A stretch of DNA of 64,000 bases from Varunaivibrio sulfuroxidans (GCF_029318635.1 NZ_CP119676.1:1749001-1813000); one strand, 5' to 3'; shown: positions 26,469-36,813, counted from the stretch's first letter. The notes: generated from the letters alone by a model not told the origin. Made by a program: numbers and translations.

Positions 26469-27401
26469 TCAATACCCACGATCGAAATCGACCCGCCCCA
26501 GCAACGGCTCCCCGGCGCTCAGCCGCGCGAGATTGGACTTGATTTCGCCGACCGCCGCCTCGGGGATCGACAGGCTGGCGTTGTGCGGCGTGACGTAAAC
26601 CCGGGGGTGACGCCAATAGGGATGGTCCGCGGGCAACGGCTCGGCATTGAACACGTCCAGGGCGGCCCCCGCGATATGCCCGCCGTCCAAGGCCGCCAAC
26701 AGGTCTTCGTCAACGACATGCGCGCCGCGCGCGGCATTGATCAGGCACGCCCCCCGGGGCAACGCCGCGAGCGTGTCGCGGTTGACGATCCCCCGGGTCT
26801 CGTCCGTCAACGGGAGCAGGCATAATAAAATTTCCGTACGCCCGAGAAAATTCTTCAGGTCGCCCGCCCCGGAAAAACTCTCGACGCCATCGATGGTCTT
26901 GGGCGTGCGACTCCACCCGGCGACCGCGCCAAAGCCCAGGCGCACCAGGGCGCGCGCGGCGGCGGCCCCCAGCTCTCCGAGGCCCAGGACGCCGACCCGG
27001 CGACCCGCCGTACTGGCGGCGGGCAGGGAACGCCAGACATGGTCCTTTTGCTGCGCGGCGTAGCGCTGGAAGTTGCGGTGAAAATGCAGCGTCCAATAAA
27101 CCATGTATTCGGTCATCCCCGCCGTCAGCAGGGGGTCGATCAGACGCACCACCGGAATATCCCGGGGCGCCGTGGGATCGCTCATCAGGGCGTCGATTCC
27201 CGCGCCCAGGTTATAAATCAACTTGGCGTTGGGGTAGCCGCGCAGCGCGTCCGCGGGCGGTCGCCAACACAAAATTACATCGATTTCGGCGGGATCGCCG
27301 ATTTCGTCCGGCCAGACGCGAAAATCGGCGTCCGGCATCTGACGGGCGATTTCGTCGCGCCAAATGTCGGGCTTTTCGGGGCTGATATAAAGCAGGTTCA
27401 T
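26469..27401 (-). CDS. ghrA: Glyoxylate/hydroxypyruvate reductase A-like
   Basis: A 310-residue NAD(P)-dependent D-2-hydroxyacid dehydrogenase. The Rossmann motif GVLGLGELGAAAARALV, the substrate-loop NLGAGIDALM and the catalytic His in PHNASLSIPEA match GhrA. It reduces glyoxylate or hydroxypyruvate in the cytoplasm. It is followed on the same strand from a hexapeptide-repeat protein gene with a 51-bp gap, perhaps a short operon with the Yej genes upstream. Confidence 0.88.
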   Translation of the reverse strand: MNLLYISPEKPDIWRDEIARQMPDADFRVWPDEIGDPAEIDVILCWRPPADALRGYPNAKLIYNLGAGIDALMSDPTAPRDIPVVRLIDPLLTAGMTEYMVYWTLHFHRNFQRYAAQQKDHVWRSLPAASTAGRRVGVLGLGELGAAAARALVRLGFGAVAGWSRTPKTIDGVESFSGAGDLKNFLGRTEILLCLLPLTDETRGIVNRDTLAALPRGACLINAARGAHVVDEDLLAALDGGHIAGAALDVFNAEPLPADHPYWRHPRVYVTPHNASLSIPEAAVGEIKSNLARLSAGEPLLGRVDFDRGY

Positions 27402-27452
27402 GGTGTTTCCCTTTGCGGTCTCCGCCCCCCGTTGCCCCGGAAAGCGCCGCCT

Positions 27453-28055
27453 TCATAAAACGGTGTCGTCTTTGTGCTTGCCCAGGGCCCGGGCGTAGCG
27501 GGCGGTCATCGCCTCCATCGCGCTTTGCCCCGGCGGCGGGCGGGAAATGTCGAACACCGTGCGCGGAAAATCAAGCGGTTCCTGCGCCGCCCAGATCGCC
27601 TCGGCGTCGCCGGGGGGCAAGATTTGCGCCGGATCGCCCAACGCGACCCAGCCGATCGGAACGTGATCCCCCGGCGCGATCCGGGTGTTGACGTGAACGA
27701 CGGCATTGATGCGAATTTCGGCGTCCGCGCCGATGCGCGCGCCATTGAAGACACTGGCCCCGGTGGCGATGAAAACGCGGGCGGCGATTTGCGCGCCGCT
27801 GACGTGCGCGTGCGGCCCGATCAGCACGTTATCGCCAATGCGCACGGGAAAGTTCCGCACCCCCCGGATCACGGCGTTTTCCATGATCACGCCATCGGCG
27901 CCGATGACGACCGGCCCGCTTTCCGCCGTCAGCACCGCACCGAAACCGATCGAGCAGCGCGGCCCGACGGTGACGTCGCCGCAGATCACCGCCGTGGGGG
28001 CGATGCGCGCCGTGGGGTCTATGTTTGGGCTGTAGCCTAGGTGTTCGATCAGCAT
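27453..28055 (-). CDS. Gamma carbonic anhydrase-like hexapeptide-repeat protein
   Basis: A 200-residue left-handed beta-helix protein with hexapeptide repeats from residue 13 to about 150 (ARIAPTAVICGDVTVGPRC, VIGADGVIMENAVIRG, VRIGDNVLIGPHAHVSGA). The His in GPHAHV and NAVVHVN fit the gamma carbonic anhydrase/acyltransferase superfamily. Activity cannot be decided from sequence: many such proteins are not carbonic anhydrases. It is 36 bp downstream of yejF. Confidence 0.75.
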   Translation of the reverse strand: MLIEHLGYSPNIDPTARIAPTAVICGDVTVGPRCSIGFGAVLTAESGPVVIGADGVIMENAVIRGVRNFPVRIGDNVLIGPHAHVSGAQIAARVFIATGASVFNGARIGADAEIRINAVVHVNTRIAPGDHVPIGWVALGDPAQILPPGDAEAIWAAQEPLDFPRTVFDISRPPPGQSAMEAMTARYARALGKHKDDTVL

Positions 28056-28091
28056 CGCAATCTCCTCGTGGGTTGGGGCGAACCCCCCGGT

Positions 28092-29708
28092 TCACTGGCC
28101 CCCCGGTTCACCGCCCATCTCGAACGCGGCGGTCATCAGGGTTTGAGTATAGGCCTCCTTGGGGGCGGCGAAGACGGCGTCGGCGCTGCCCGCCTCGACC
28201 ACCCGGCCCCGGCGCATGACGAGGATATCATGGGCCAGGGCGCGCACCACTTTAAGGTCGTGGCTGATGAAAAGGTATGACAGGCGATGGCGTTCTTGCA
28301 GGTCACGCAGAAGATCGACGATCTGCGCCTGGACCGACATGTCCAAGGCGCTGGTCGGTTCGTCTAAAATAAGGCAGCGCGGCTTGAGCACAAGGGCGCG
28401 GGCGATCGCGATACGCTGGCGCTGACCGCCGGAAAATTCGTGGGGGTAGCGCACCAGCCACGCCGGATCGAGGCCGACCTCCTCCATCGCCTGAACGACT
28501 CGGCGGCGGCGCGCGGCGGCGGACAGCTCGGGGGCGTGGACCTGTAGTCCCTCACCGACGATGCGCTCGATCGGCAGGCGCGGGTTGAGCGCCCCGTAAG
28601 GGTCCTGGAACACCATCTGAATATCCTTGCGCAGGGTACGTAGCGTTTTTTTATCCGCGCCCAAGACATCGACACCGGCAAACGTCACCGCGCCCTGCGC
28701 GTGTTCGAGTCGGATAAGCGCGCGCGCCAGAGTCGATTTCCCCGACCCCGATTCGCCAACCACGCCCAGGGTTTGCCCCTCACGCAGGGTCAGATCGATA
28801 CCGTCCACCGCCTTAACATGATCGGTGGTGCGGCGAAAAACGCCGCTTTTGATCGGAAACCAGACCTTGACGGCGCGCCCGCTGACGATTTCGGGGGCCG
28901 CGGGATCGGCAGACCCGGGACGGCCCTTAGGTTCGGAGGCCAAGAGATGCCTCGTATAATCGTGTTGCGGCGCGGTGAAAATTTGCGCCGTGTCCCCCTG
29001 TTCGACAATGCGCCCGTCGGTCATCACGCAGACCCGATCGGCGACATGGCGCACGATCCCCAGATCGTGGGTAATGAGCAACAGCGCCATCGACAGTTTA
29101 TCGCGCAACTCCTCTAATAACGCCAATATCTGGGCCTGCACGGTGACATCGAGCGCCGTCGTCGGTTCGTCGGCGATCAGAAGATCGGGCTCGTTGGCCA
29201 GCGCCATGGCGATCATGATCCGTTGCTGCTGGCCGCCGGAAAATTCATGAGGCAACGATTTGAGCCGTCCCTCGGCCTCGGGCAGGCCGACCATGTGCAA
29301 CAGTTCGATCACCCGCTTGCGGGCGTCGCGGACGCTCATCATCTTGTGCACCAGCAGGACCTCGCTGATCTGCTTTTCGATATTGTGCAGGGGATTGAGG
29401 CTGTTGAGCGGTTCCTGGAAGATCATCGCCACCTGATTGCCCCTGAGCGCGCGCAGGCGGGCGGGCGGCGCGCCGATCAGCTCCTCATCCTTGAAGCGGA
29501 CCGAACCGTCAGGGTGGTGCGCCGGGGGATAAGGCAACAATTGCATTAAGGACAGCGCGCTGACCGATTTTCCCGACCCCGATTCGCCGACCAGGGCCAA
29601 CGTTTCGCCGCGTTCAATTTGAAACGAGACGCCCTTGACCGCGCGCACTTCCTGCGCGCCGCGGCCGAACGAGACATGCAGGTTCTCCACCTCAAGCAGG
29701 GCCGTCAT
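28092..29708 (-). CDS. yejF: Peptide ABC transporter, double ATP-binding protein (YejF-like)
   Basis: A 538-residue protein with two fused ABC domains: Walker A GESGSGKSVSALSLMQ and GESGSGKSTLARALIR, signatures FSGGQQQRIMIAMAL and FSGGQRQRIAIARAL. This fused layout is typical of YejF, which powers YejABE uptake of oligopeptides and, in enterobacteria, microcin C-type peptides. It follows yejE by 13 bp. Confidence 0.93.
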   Translation of the reverse strand: MTALLEVENLHVSFGRGAQEVRAVKGVSFQIERGETLALVGESGSGKSVSALSLMQLLPYPPAHHPDGSVRFKDEELIGAPPARLRALRGNQVAMIFQEPLNSLNPLHNIEKQISEVLLVHKMMSVRDARKRVIELLHMVGLPEAEGRLKSLPHEFSGGQQQRIMIAMALANEPDLLIADEPTTALDVTVQAQILALLEELRDKLSMALLLITHDLGIVRHVADRVCVMTDGRIVEQGDTAQIFTAPQHDYTRHLLASEPKGRPGSADPAAPEIVSGRAVKVWFPIKSGVFRRTTDHVKAVDGIDLTLREGQTLGVVGESGSGKSTLARALIRLEHAQGAVTFAGVDVLGADKKTLRTLRKDIQMVFQDPYGALNPRLPIERIVGEGLQVHAPELSAAARRRRVVQAMEEVGLDPAWLVRYPHEFSGGQRQRIAIARALVLKPRCLILDEPTSALDMSVQAQIVDLLRDLQERHRLSYLFISHDLKVVRALAHDILVMRRGRVVEAGSADAVFAAPKEAYTQTLMTAAFEMGGEPGGQ

Positions 29709-29721
29709 GCGGGGTCCTTTC

Positions 29722-30831
29722 TCATGACGCGTCCTTTCTGGGATCGAAGGCGTCGCGGACGGCCTCGCCGATAAACACCAGCAGCGTCAATTGCAGGGCG
29801 ATCACGATAAAGGCGGATATCCCCAGCCAGGGGGCCTGTAGATTGGCCTTGCCCTGGTTGAGCAGTTCGCCAAGCGACGGCGAGCCCGGCGGCAGACCGA
29901 AGCCGAGAAAATCGAGCGCGGTCAGGGTGGTGATCGCGCCGCTGAGGATAAACGGCAGGAAGGTGATCGTCGCCACCATGGCGTTGGGCAGGATGTGGCG
30001 GAACATAATCCGCGGACCGGACACCCCAAGGGCGCGCGCGGCGCGCACATAATCGAAATTGCGCGCGCGCAAGAATTCGGCGCGCACCACGCCGACCAGC
30101 CCCATCCACGACGACAGCAGCATGATTCCCAGCAGCCACCAGAAATTGGGTTCGACGACGCTGGCCAGGATAATCAGCAACATCATCATCGGCAGACCCG
30201 ACCAAATTTCGATGAAGCGCTGAAACAAAAGGTCGACCAGGCCGCCGTAAAATCCCTGCACCGCCCCGGCGGCGATCCCGATCACGGAACTGAGGGCGGT
30301 CAACGTCAAGCCAAACAAAATCGAAATGCGAAAACCGTAAATCAGGCGCGCCAGCACGTCGCGGCCCTGATCGTCGGTGCCCAGCCAGTTGGCCGCGCTC
30401 GGCGGGGCCGGGGCGGGCTGGGTCAGGGCGTAGTTGATGGTGTCGTAGCTATAACGGATCGGCGGCCAAATCATCCATCCCTTGGCGTCGATCAGCGATT
30501 GCACTTCCGGGTCGCGGTAATCGGCCTCGGTCTGAAAGAAGCCGCCAAAGGCGGTTTCCGGATAGGCGGTGACGATGGGAAAATAGAACGCCCCGTCGTA
30601 GCGCACCAATAATGGCTTGTCATTGGCGAGGACGTCGGCGAACAGCGAAACGAAAAATAGGATAAGGAAAATCCACAGCGACCAATAGCCCCGTTTGTTG
30701 GCGCGAAAATTCGCCCATTTGCGCGCCGTCAGGGGCGACACCTTGATCCCGAAAAGGCGTGGCGGGCGCACCGTTTCCGGCGCCGTTTGCAGCCCCATTT
30801 CCGGCGTCATATTGTCGCCCGACGCCGCCAT
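29722..30831 (-). CDS. yejE: Peptide ABC transporter permease (YejE-like)
   Basis: A 369-residue inner-membrane permease with an N-terminal membrane segment (GYWSLWIFLILFFVSLFADV), a large periplasmic insert and a five-helix permease domain from about residue 170; the EAA loop lies near VRAARALGVSGPRIMFRHI. The ATG overlaps the yejB stop as TGATG. It forms the channel with YejB. Confidence 0.93.
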   Translation of the reverse strand: MAASGDNMTPEMGLQTAPETVRPPRLFGIKVSPLTARKWANFRANKRGYWSLWIFLILFFVSLFADVLANDKPLLVRYDGAFYFPIVTAYPETAFGGFFQTEADYRDPEVQSLIDAKGWMIWPPIRYSYDTINYALTQPAPAPPSAANWLGTDDQGRDVLARLIYGFRISILFGLTLTALSSVIGIAAGAVQGFYGGLVDLLFQRFIEIWSGLPMMMLLIILASVVEPNFWWLLGIMLLSSWMGLVGVVRAEFLRARNFDYVRAARALGVSGPRIMFRHILPNAMVATITFLPFILSGAITTLTALDFLGFGLPPGSPSLGELLNQGKANLQAPWLGISAFIVIALQLTLLVFIGEAVRDAFDPRKDAS

Positions 30832-31952
30832 CAGCTTCCCCGGCTTTCAAAATCGATGCGCGGGTCGATCATATGATAGGTCAAATCGCTGACCAAATTG
30901 AGCAAAAGCCCAAGCAGGGTGAACAGATACAAGCTGGCGAACATCACCGGGTAATCACGGTTGACGATGGCCTCAAAGCCCAACAATCCCAGGCCGTCGA
31001 GGGAAAAGATAATTTCCGTCAACATCGCCCCGGTGAACAAAATGCCGATGAACGCCCCGGGAAACCCGGCGATCACCAACAGCATGGCGTTACGGAAAAC
31101 ATGGCCGTAAAGGACGCGCCTCTCGGTCAAGCCCTTGGCGCGGGCGGTAACCACGTATTGCTTGTCGATCTCGGCCATGAACGAATTTTTCGTCAGCATG
31201 GTCAGGCCCGCGAAACCGCCGATCACCATCGACAGGATCGGCAGCGTGATATGCCAGAAATAATCGGCGATACGCGCCGGCCAATCGAGTTGCGCCCAAT
31301 TCGGCGAGGTCAATCCACGCAGTGGGAACCAGTCGAGGAAGCTTCCTCCGGCAAATAAAACGACAAGCAAAATGGCGAATAAAAACCCCGGAATCGCGTA
31401 GCCGACGATAATCACCACCGAAGTCCAGACGTCAAAACGGTTCCCGTCGCGCACCGCCTTGGCGATACCCAACGGGATCGAGATCATATAGACCAGCAAC
31501 GTCGTCCATAGCCCGAGCGAGATCGAAACCGGCATTTTGGACAGCAACAGCGACGACACCGTGCGATCGGAATAGAAGCTCTTGCCGAAATCGAAGGTCA
31601 GATAACTTTTCATCATTAGCCAAAAGCGTTCGAGAGGCGGCTTGTCGAAGCCCAGGCGGACCTCGATTTCCCTGAGCACCCCGGGGTCCAGTCCTTGCGC
31701 GCCGCGGTATTTAACCGTGTCTTGAGCGGACGCGCCGCCTTTCACCTTGCCGGCGGACGCGCCGCCTTGCGTTTCGCCGCCGGAGCCGGAAGCGAAACGG
31801 GCCGTCGCCGAGACCGTCTCGCCTTTTATCTTGGCGATCATTTGCTCGACCGGACCGCCGGGGGCGACCTGCGCCACGGCGAAATTAATCACCATGATGC
31901 CGAGTAGGGTCGGCACCATCAAAGCGAGGCGGCGGATAATATAGGCGAGCAT
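30831..31952 (-). CDS. yejB: Peptide ABC transporter permease (YejB-like)
   Basis: A 373-residue permease starting [20 protein letters not shown], the DppB/YejB opening. A Gly/Ser/Ala-rich insert lies around residues 45-75. The EAA loop is at [23 protein letters not shown] at 31952 is six bases after the yejA stop; an upstream in-frame reading would overlap yejA. Four genes yejA-B-E-F form one operon. Confidence 0.93.
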   Translation of the reverse strand: MLAYIIRRLALMVPTLLGIMVINFAVAQVAPGGPVEQMIAKIKGETVSATARFASGSGGETQGGASAGKVKGGASAQDTVKYRGAQGLDPGVLREIEVRLGFDKPPLERFWLMMKSYLTFDFGKSFYSDRTVSSLLLSKMPVSISLGLWTTLLVYMISIPLGIAKAVRDGNRFDVWTSVVIIVGYAIPGFLFAILLVVLFAGGSFLDWFPLRGLTSPNWAQLDWPARIADYFWHITLPILSMVIGGFAGLTMLTKNSFMAEIDKQYVVTARAKGLTERRVLYGHVFRNAMLLVIAGFPGAFIGILFTGAMLTEIIFSLDGLGLLGFEAIVNRDYPVMFASLYLFTLLGLLLNLVSDLTYHMIDPRIDFESRGS

Positions 31953-31957
31953 GAACG

Positions 31958-33856
31958 TTACAACGCCTTCTTCAGGGCTTTTAGGTGAGCGGCCTTTTGC
32001 GGATCGACCCACCAGCACGAAAAACACAACCCATACTTAGGTGAAACCTTGGGCCGGGAAAATTTATTCCAGTACGCCACGTGAAAAGCCTGCGAATGCC
32101 AGTGAGGAATGACGTAATATTCCCAAAGCAAGACCCGGTCCAGGGCGTGCGTGCGATCAAGCAGCTGCCGGCGGGTTTTCGCCGAAACGACGAGATTGAC
32201 CAAATCATCGATCACCGGATTTTTGATGCCGATGGTGTTGCGCCCGCCGCGTCGATCGGCCGATTGCGAGCCCCAAAAGTCGCGCTGTTCGTTGCCCGGC
32301 GACAGGCTTTCGCCGAAGACATCGACGATCATGTCATAATCGAAACTTTCGCTGCGCTTGATGTACTGGGCGCTATCGACGACGCGCAGCCGAGCGTCGA
32401 TGCCCAGGACCTTGAGGTTTTTGATGAACGGCAGCGTGATGCGTTCCCACGCCGGTTGCGAGATCAGGATTTCGAAACGAAACGGCTGGTTGGTTTTCTC
32501 GTTCGTCAGCACGCCGTTTTTGACCGACCAGCCCGCCTGTTGCAAAAGTTTGGCGGCGATGCGCAGGTTCTTGCGGTTAAATCCGGTGCCGTCGCTACGC
32601 GGAGCATGAAATGGACGGGTGAAGACCGCGTCCGGGATCTTGCCGCGGTAGCGCTCCAAAATCGCCAATTCACGCCCCTTGGGCAGCCCGCTGGAGGCCA
32701 GTTCGGAATTGGAAAAATAACTTTCCGTACGCGTATATTGACCATAGAAAAGATTTTTGTTGGTCCATTCGAAATCGAAGGCGTAAGTCAACGCCTCACG
32801 CACCCGCCGATCCTTGAACAAGGGACGGCGAATGTTGAAAACGTACCCCTGCATTCCGGTCGGCTGCTCATTGGCGATCGAAGCACGCCGGATCAGACCC
32901 TTGGCGACGGCGGGGCCGGTATAGGCGGTGGCCCAGTTTTTCGAGATGTTTTCCTGGCGAAAATCGTAATCGCCCGCCTTGAAGGCTTCCAACGCCACCG
33001 TGGCGTCGCGGTAATAATCGTAACGCATGGCGCCGAAATTGTTCTGCCCCACGTTGACGCCCAGCTTCGCGCCCCAATAATTCTTCACCCGCGCATAGGT
33101 GACCGAGCGCCCCGGATCGACCGATGCGACCCGGTACGGACCCGACCCCAACGGCGCCTCCAGCGTGGTCTTGGAAAAATCACGACCCTGCCAATAATGC
33201 TTGGGCAAAATCGGCAACTGGCCCGCGATCAGGGGCAATTCGCGGTTCGATCCCGGCTTGAAAATAAACTTCACCGTACGCGGGCCGATCTTTACCGCCT
33301 TGTCGATGCGCGCGAAATACGAGCGGTAAAAGGGATGGCCCTTGGTGCGCAGGATATTGAGGCTGAAGATAACGTCGTCCGTCGTGACCGGCGCGCCGTC
33401 TTGCCAGCGCGCCTCCTTGCGCAGGGTGAACGCCACCCAGGAGCGGTCCTTCGGGACCTGCATGCTTTCGGCGAGCAGGCCATAGACGGAGAACGGCTCG
33501 TCCTCGGAACTCACGGTCAAGGTTTCGAACGGCAGCCCCGCCCCGGCGGCGGCGACGCCGTTGAGGATGAAAGGATTGAGGTTGTCGAAGGTGCCGATCG
33601 CGGCGAGGCGAACGCTCCCGCCCTTGACCGCCTTGGGGTCGGCGTAATCGAAATGGGCGAATCCGGCGGGATACTTGGGGGCGCCGAACATCGCCAGGGC
33701 ATGGCGCGGGGCGACGGTCGCGGAGACCTTCGCGGCGGACGGCGATTGCGTCCCACCTGCGAACCCGACGCGAGAAAACGCCCAGGCGGCGCACATCAGA
33801 ACCGCCGTCATGACGGCGACGCGTGTCGGAAACGATAGGCGCGATCGCAAGGGCAT
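31958..33856 (-). CDS. yejA: Peptide ABC transporter substrate-binding protein (YejA-like)
   Basis: A 632-residue periplasmic protein of the SBP_bac_5 family. Residues 1-34 look like a signal peptide (basic start, hydrophobic [15 protein letters not shown]). Further motifs [19 protein letters not shown]-like and [19 protein letters not shown] fit YejA. AGGAG lies 10 bases before the ATG, preceded by a hairpin. First gene of the importer operon. Confidence 0.93.
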   Translation of the reverse strand: MPLRSRLSFPTRVAVMTAVLMCAAWAFSRVGFAGGTQSPSAAKVSATVAPRHALAMFGAPKYPAGFAHFDYADPKAVKGGSVRLAAIGTFDNLNPFILNGVAAAGAGLPFETLTVSSEDEPFSVYGLLAESMQVPKDRSWVAFTLRKEARWQDGAPVTTDDVIFSLNILRTKGHPFYRSYFARIDKAVKIGPRTVKFIFKPGSNRELPLIAGQLPILPKHYWQGRDFSKTTLEAPLGSGPYRVASVDPGRSVTYARVKNYWGAKLGVNVGQNNFGAMRYDYYRDATVALEAFKAGDYDFRQENISKNWATAYTGPAVAKGLIRRASIANEQPTGMQGYVFNIRRPLFKDRRVREALTYAFDFEWTNKNLFYGQYTRTESYFSNSELASSGLPKGRELAILERYRGKIPDAVFTRPFHAPRSDGTGFNRKNLRIAAKLLQQAGWSVKNGVLTNEKTNQPFRFEILISQPAWERITLPFIKNLKVLGIDARLRVVDSAQYIKRSESFDYDMIVDVFGESLSPGNEQRDFWGSQSADRRGGRNTIGIKNPVIDDLVNLVVSAKTRRQLLDRTHALDRVLLWEYYVIPHWHSQAFHVAYWNKFSRPKVSPKYGLCFSCWWVDPQKAAHLKALKKAL

Positions 33857-33874
33857 GGGACAAAATCTCCTGGG

Positions 33875-33892
33875 GGGCGCTTGGTTGCGCCC
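33875..33892 (-). promoter_or_regulatory. Leader hairpin before yejA
   Basis: GGGCGC (33875-33880) and GCGCCC (33887-33892) form a perfect 6-bp stem with a 6-nt loop, ending a few bases before the yejA Shine-Dalgarno AGGAG. It may affect yejA translation or mRNA stability. Confidence 0.4.
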
Positions 33893-34063
33893 GGCAATAG
33901 TGGGGCCAGTCCGCCCTTAGATCAAGGTTCAGATGCCCTCACGGGCGAACTTTGGGACAAAGCCTCGCCAACGCTATGCATTGATGATGGAAAAAATATG
34001 GCGACAAAATCCACGGCGTCCTGTCCCGCTCTCGCGCCGGCATCGTTTCTCCGTATCTCCGCG

Positions 34064-35368
34064 TCAGGTCTTCGCCCTGGACGAAGCCTTACCCACGGCT
34101 ACCGCCGAGCTGGGGTCGGTGTAAAACTTGAAATTATTGCGACCCTCCGCCTTGACCCGGTACATCACCTCGTCGGCCGCCTTGATCAGGCCCTCGGGGG
34201 TGTCGGCGTCAACCGGATAAACGCTGACGCCGATGCTCGCCCCGACGGCGCACTGCGTTCCCGGCACCTGGAACGGTTCGACCAGACAATCAATAATTTT
34301 TTGCGCGATCGGGGCGGCGTTGCTCCAGTCGTCCATCGCCTCAAGAATCAGCACGAATTCATCGCCGCCGATCCTGGCCACGGTATCGGACGAACGCACG
34401 CAATTGCCGAGCCGCTCGCCAACCCCCTTGAGCACGATGTCCCCCGCCTCGTGTCCCAAGGAATCGTTGATCGGCTTGAACTTGTCGAGATCGACAAACA
34501 TCAAAACGGCAAAATTTCCCGCCCGTTCGGCCCGACTTATCGCACGCTCCAGGCGTTCTTGAAAAAGATTTCGGTTGGGCAAGCCGGTCAAGGGGTCGTG
34601 ATGGGCAAGGTGGCGAATTTGAGCCTCGGCACGCTTGCGTTCGGTGATATCGCGGATAATGCCGGTAAAGACGCGCCGCCCCCCTTCATGCAACACCGAA
34701 ATCGCGATTTCGATCGGAAAAATGCTCCCGTCCTTGCGCTGCCCTTCCAGTTCCCGAACCTTCCCGATGGCTTTTTTTTCTCCGGTCTCGATATAGCGCG
34801 CAAGATAGCCGTCGTGCTGCGCGGCGTGCTGCGCGGGCATCAAAAGCCCAACGTTTTTGCCCACCGCCTCAAGGGCGCTATAGCCGAACATATTTTCCGC
34901 CGCCGGATTGAACGAAGTAATCGTTCCGTCCTGATCGATCACGATCACGGTTTCGGCCATCGCGTCCAAAATGCCCGACAGCCGTTGTTGGCGCTGTCGC
35001 GCCTGTTCAGCGGAACGAATAAATTCCGTAATGTCCCGGCATTCGACGACAAAGGTGCCGTCGGCGATTCCCTCAATGCGGGTCACCCGCATCTGCACGT
35101 CGATATGCGGTCCGCTCAGCGGAATTAATTTCAACGGCACCCCGGCGTCCTCCTCGGCGAAAGCGTCCAGACCAAGGGCGATCAAATCCGCGAAGTCGGA
35201 ACTCACCAAAGCGCTGAACGACATGCCGACAACCGCATCCGGGCTACCCGCCCCGAGCATCTTAACGCCCGCGGGATTGATCCACGCGATCGTCTCGCCA
35301 GAGCACACGCAAACCATGTTGCTGATAATGTCCAGCAGTTTCCCCTGATAGGGGGTGTCTTCTTTCAA
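34064..35368 (-). CDS. PAS-PAS-GGDEF diguanylate cyclase
   Basis: A 434-residue cytoplasmic protein. Two PAS domains (about residues 10-120 and 128-245; TSFNPAAENMFGYSALEAVG in the second) precede a GGDEF domain with the intact GGDEF motif at about 336-340 and an RSSD inhibitory site just before it. No EAL domain or membrane segment. It should make c-di-GMP from GTP in response to a PAS-sensed signal. The start overlaps the hisN-like stop by four bases (ATGA), an odd partner for a signalling gene. Confidence 0.92.
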   Translation of the reverse strand: MKEDTPYQGKLLDIISNMVCVCSGETIAWINPAGVKMLGAGSPDAVVGMSFSALVSSDFADLIALGLDAFAEEDAGVPLKLIPLSGPHIDVQMRVTRIEGIADGTFVVECRDITEFIRSAEQARQRQQRLSGILDAMAETVIVIDQDGTITSFNPAAENMFGYSALEAVGKNVGLLMPAQHAAQHDGYLARYIETGEKKAIGKVRELEGQRKDGSIFPIEIAISVLHEGGRRVFTGIIRDITERKRAEAQIRHLAHHDPLTGLPNRNLFQERLERAISRAERAGNFAVLMFVDLDKFKPINDSLGHEAGDIVLKGVGERLGNCVRSSDTVARIGGDEFVLILEAMDDWSNAAPIAQKIIDCLVEPFQVPGTQCAVGASIGVSVYPVDADTPEGLIKAADEVMYRVKAEGRNNFKFYTDPSSAVAVGKASSRAKT

Positions 35369-36171
35369 AACGCCACCTTGTTTTTTTTATGCGCCGCATG
35401 GGCGGCAAGGACCGACAGTCCAATTTCGTGGATACGGGCGTCTCCCGCGGCCAGAACCCGCCCATCGGAGGCGATCGTCAGCGGGCTTCCCGACCAATCG
35501 GTGACGCGCCCGCCCGCCCCATCGATAACCGGGACCAGAGCGCAATAATCGTAAGGCTGCAACATCGCCTCGCAAACGACGTCCACGGTGCCGTTGGCAA
35601 GCAGGCCGTAGGCGTAACAATCGGCGCCGTAGCCGGTGCGCCGACAGCCCGCGCTAAGCGCGCGGAAGGCGGCGGCGTCGGGACCGGCGAACATATCGGG
35701 CGTCGTCGCATAAAGCCAAGCGTCGGCAAGGTTGGTGAGGGCTCGGCTCGTCACATCCCGCCCGTTGAAAGTGGTCTTGCGTCCCGACACGCCGACCCAG
35801 CGCTCGTTCAAGGCCGGCATATTGATCACCCCGAGCACCGGAACGCCATGCCGGGTCAACGCGATCAGGGTGCCGAACAAAGGTTTTCCGGTGACGAAGG
35901 AATGCGTGCCGTCGATCGGGTCGAGCACCCAGACGAACTCGGCGTCCACGTTCTCGTTTCCGAATTCCTCGCCGAGAATGCCATGATCGGGAAAGGTTTC
36001 GTTAATCAACGCGCGCATCGCCTGCTCGCACTGTCGGTCGGCGACGGTTACCGGCGAGGCGTCGTCCTTGGTGTCGATGGCGAACGCCCCCCTAAAATAG
36101 CTGAGGGCGATCGGCTGGGAAACTTCGGCCAGACGCTCGGCCAGGGCGACGTAGGGGGCAAGTTCGAGCAT
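35365..36171 (-). CDS. hisN: HisN-like inositol monophosphatase-family phosphatase
   Basis: A 268-residue Mg-dependent phosphatase with the family motifs EEFGNENVD, WVLDPIDGTHSFVTG and YDYCALVPVIDGAGG. This subgroup includes the alphaproteobacterial histidinol-phosphatase HisN; inositol-phosphatase or CysQ-like action are alternatives. It is coupled to the downstream GGDEF gene by overlapping start and stop. Confidence 0.85.
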   Translation of the reverse strand: MLELAPYVALAERLAEVSQPIALSYFRGAFAIDTKDDASPVTVADRQCEQAMRALINETFPDHGILGEEFGNENVDAEFVWVLDPIDGTHSFVTGKPLFGTLIALTRHGVPVLGVINMPALNERWVGVSGRKTTFNGRDVTSRALTNLADAWLYATTPDMFAGPDAAAFRALSAGCRRTGYGADCYAYGLLANGTVDVVCEAMLQPYDYCALVPVIDGAGGRVTDWSGSPLTIASDGRVLAAGDARIHEIGLSVLAAHAAHKKNKVAF

Positions 36172-36186
36172 CGAAAAACCTTATCC

Positions 36187-36813
36187 TTAGTCCTTGAGTG
36201 TCGATAAGAAAGCGATTACATCGGCCCGGTCTTGCGAATTTTTCAGGCCGGCGAAGGTCATTTTCGTGCCGCTGGCGAAGACGCGCGGGTTGGTGATCAG
36301 GGCGTCGATATCTTCGGGTGTCCATACGCCGGTAAGGGCCTTAAAGGCTAGGGAATACTTGAAGCCCTCCGCCGAGGCCTTCTTGCGTCCGACGATTCCC
36401 CACAAATTGGGGCCGGTACGCACCCTGTCTCCCTTGGCGAAAGAATGACACCCGATACATTTGCGAAAAATCTTCTTTCCCCGCACCGGATCGCCCGCGA
36501 CCAGCGCCGTCGCGCCAAGCGCCGGCGTGGAACCCGCCTGGGTTGGCGGCGTCGCGGAGGCGGGAGGCGTGGAGGCGGGAGGCGTGGAGGGTTGAGAGGC
36601 CGCCTCGGAAGCGGTATCGACCGTCGGCGTCTTCTCGGCCGCCGGCTTATCGACCGCCGGTTTATCGGTCGGCGGCGTGCTCGTTTTTTCGACCGTCGAT
36701 ACGCCCACAACCGGCCCTTGGGGTGGTATCGCGATATCGCCGAAAAAATTGGCAAGAACGAAAACAAGAGCCGTCAACGCCAGCGCCGCGACAACATTCG
36801 TCATAATTTTCAT
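36187..36813 (-). CDS. Membrane-anchored class I cytochrome c
   Basis: A 208-residue protein: an N-terminal signal anchor (VVAALALTALVFVLANFFG), a Pro/Thr/Ala-rich linker of about 75 residues with repeats, then a cytochrome c2-type domain with haem motif CIGCH and axial Met in SGTKMTFAGL. It should face the periplasm and carry electrons like CycM. The linker DNA (about 36540-36680) is repetitive. It is divergent from kdsB. Confidence 0.9.
   Translation of the reverse strand: MKIMTNVVAALALTALVFVLANFFGDIAIPPQGPVVGVSTVEKTSTPPTDKPAVDKPAAEKTPTVDTASEAASQPSTPPASTPPASATPPTQAGSTPALGATALVAGDPVRGKKIFRKCIGCHSFAKGDRVRTGPNLWGIVGRKKASAEGFKYSLAFKALTGVWTPEDIDALITNPRVFASGTKMTFAGLKNSQDRADVIAFLSTLKD

Noticed and set aside
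32081-33838. 585-codon open frame on the plus strand across yejA
   Set aside because: Antisense shadow; yejA has a signal peptide and family motifs, the opposite frame has none.
36540-36680. Intergenic repeat
   Set aside because: The repeats encode the Pro/Ala/Thr linker of the cytochrome c protein and are part of the coding sequence.
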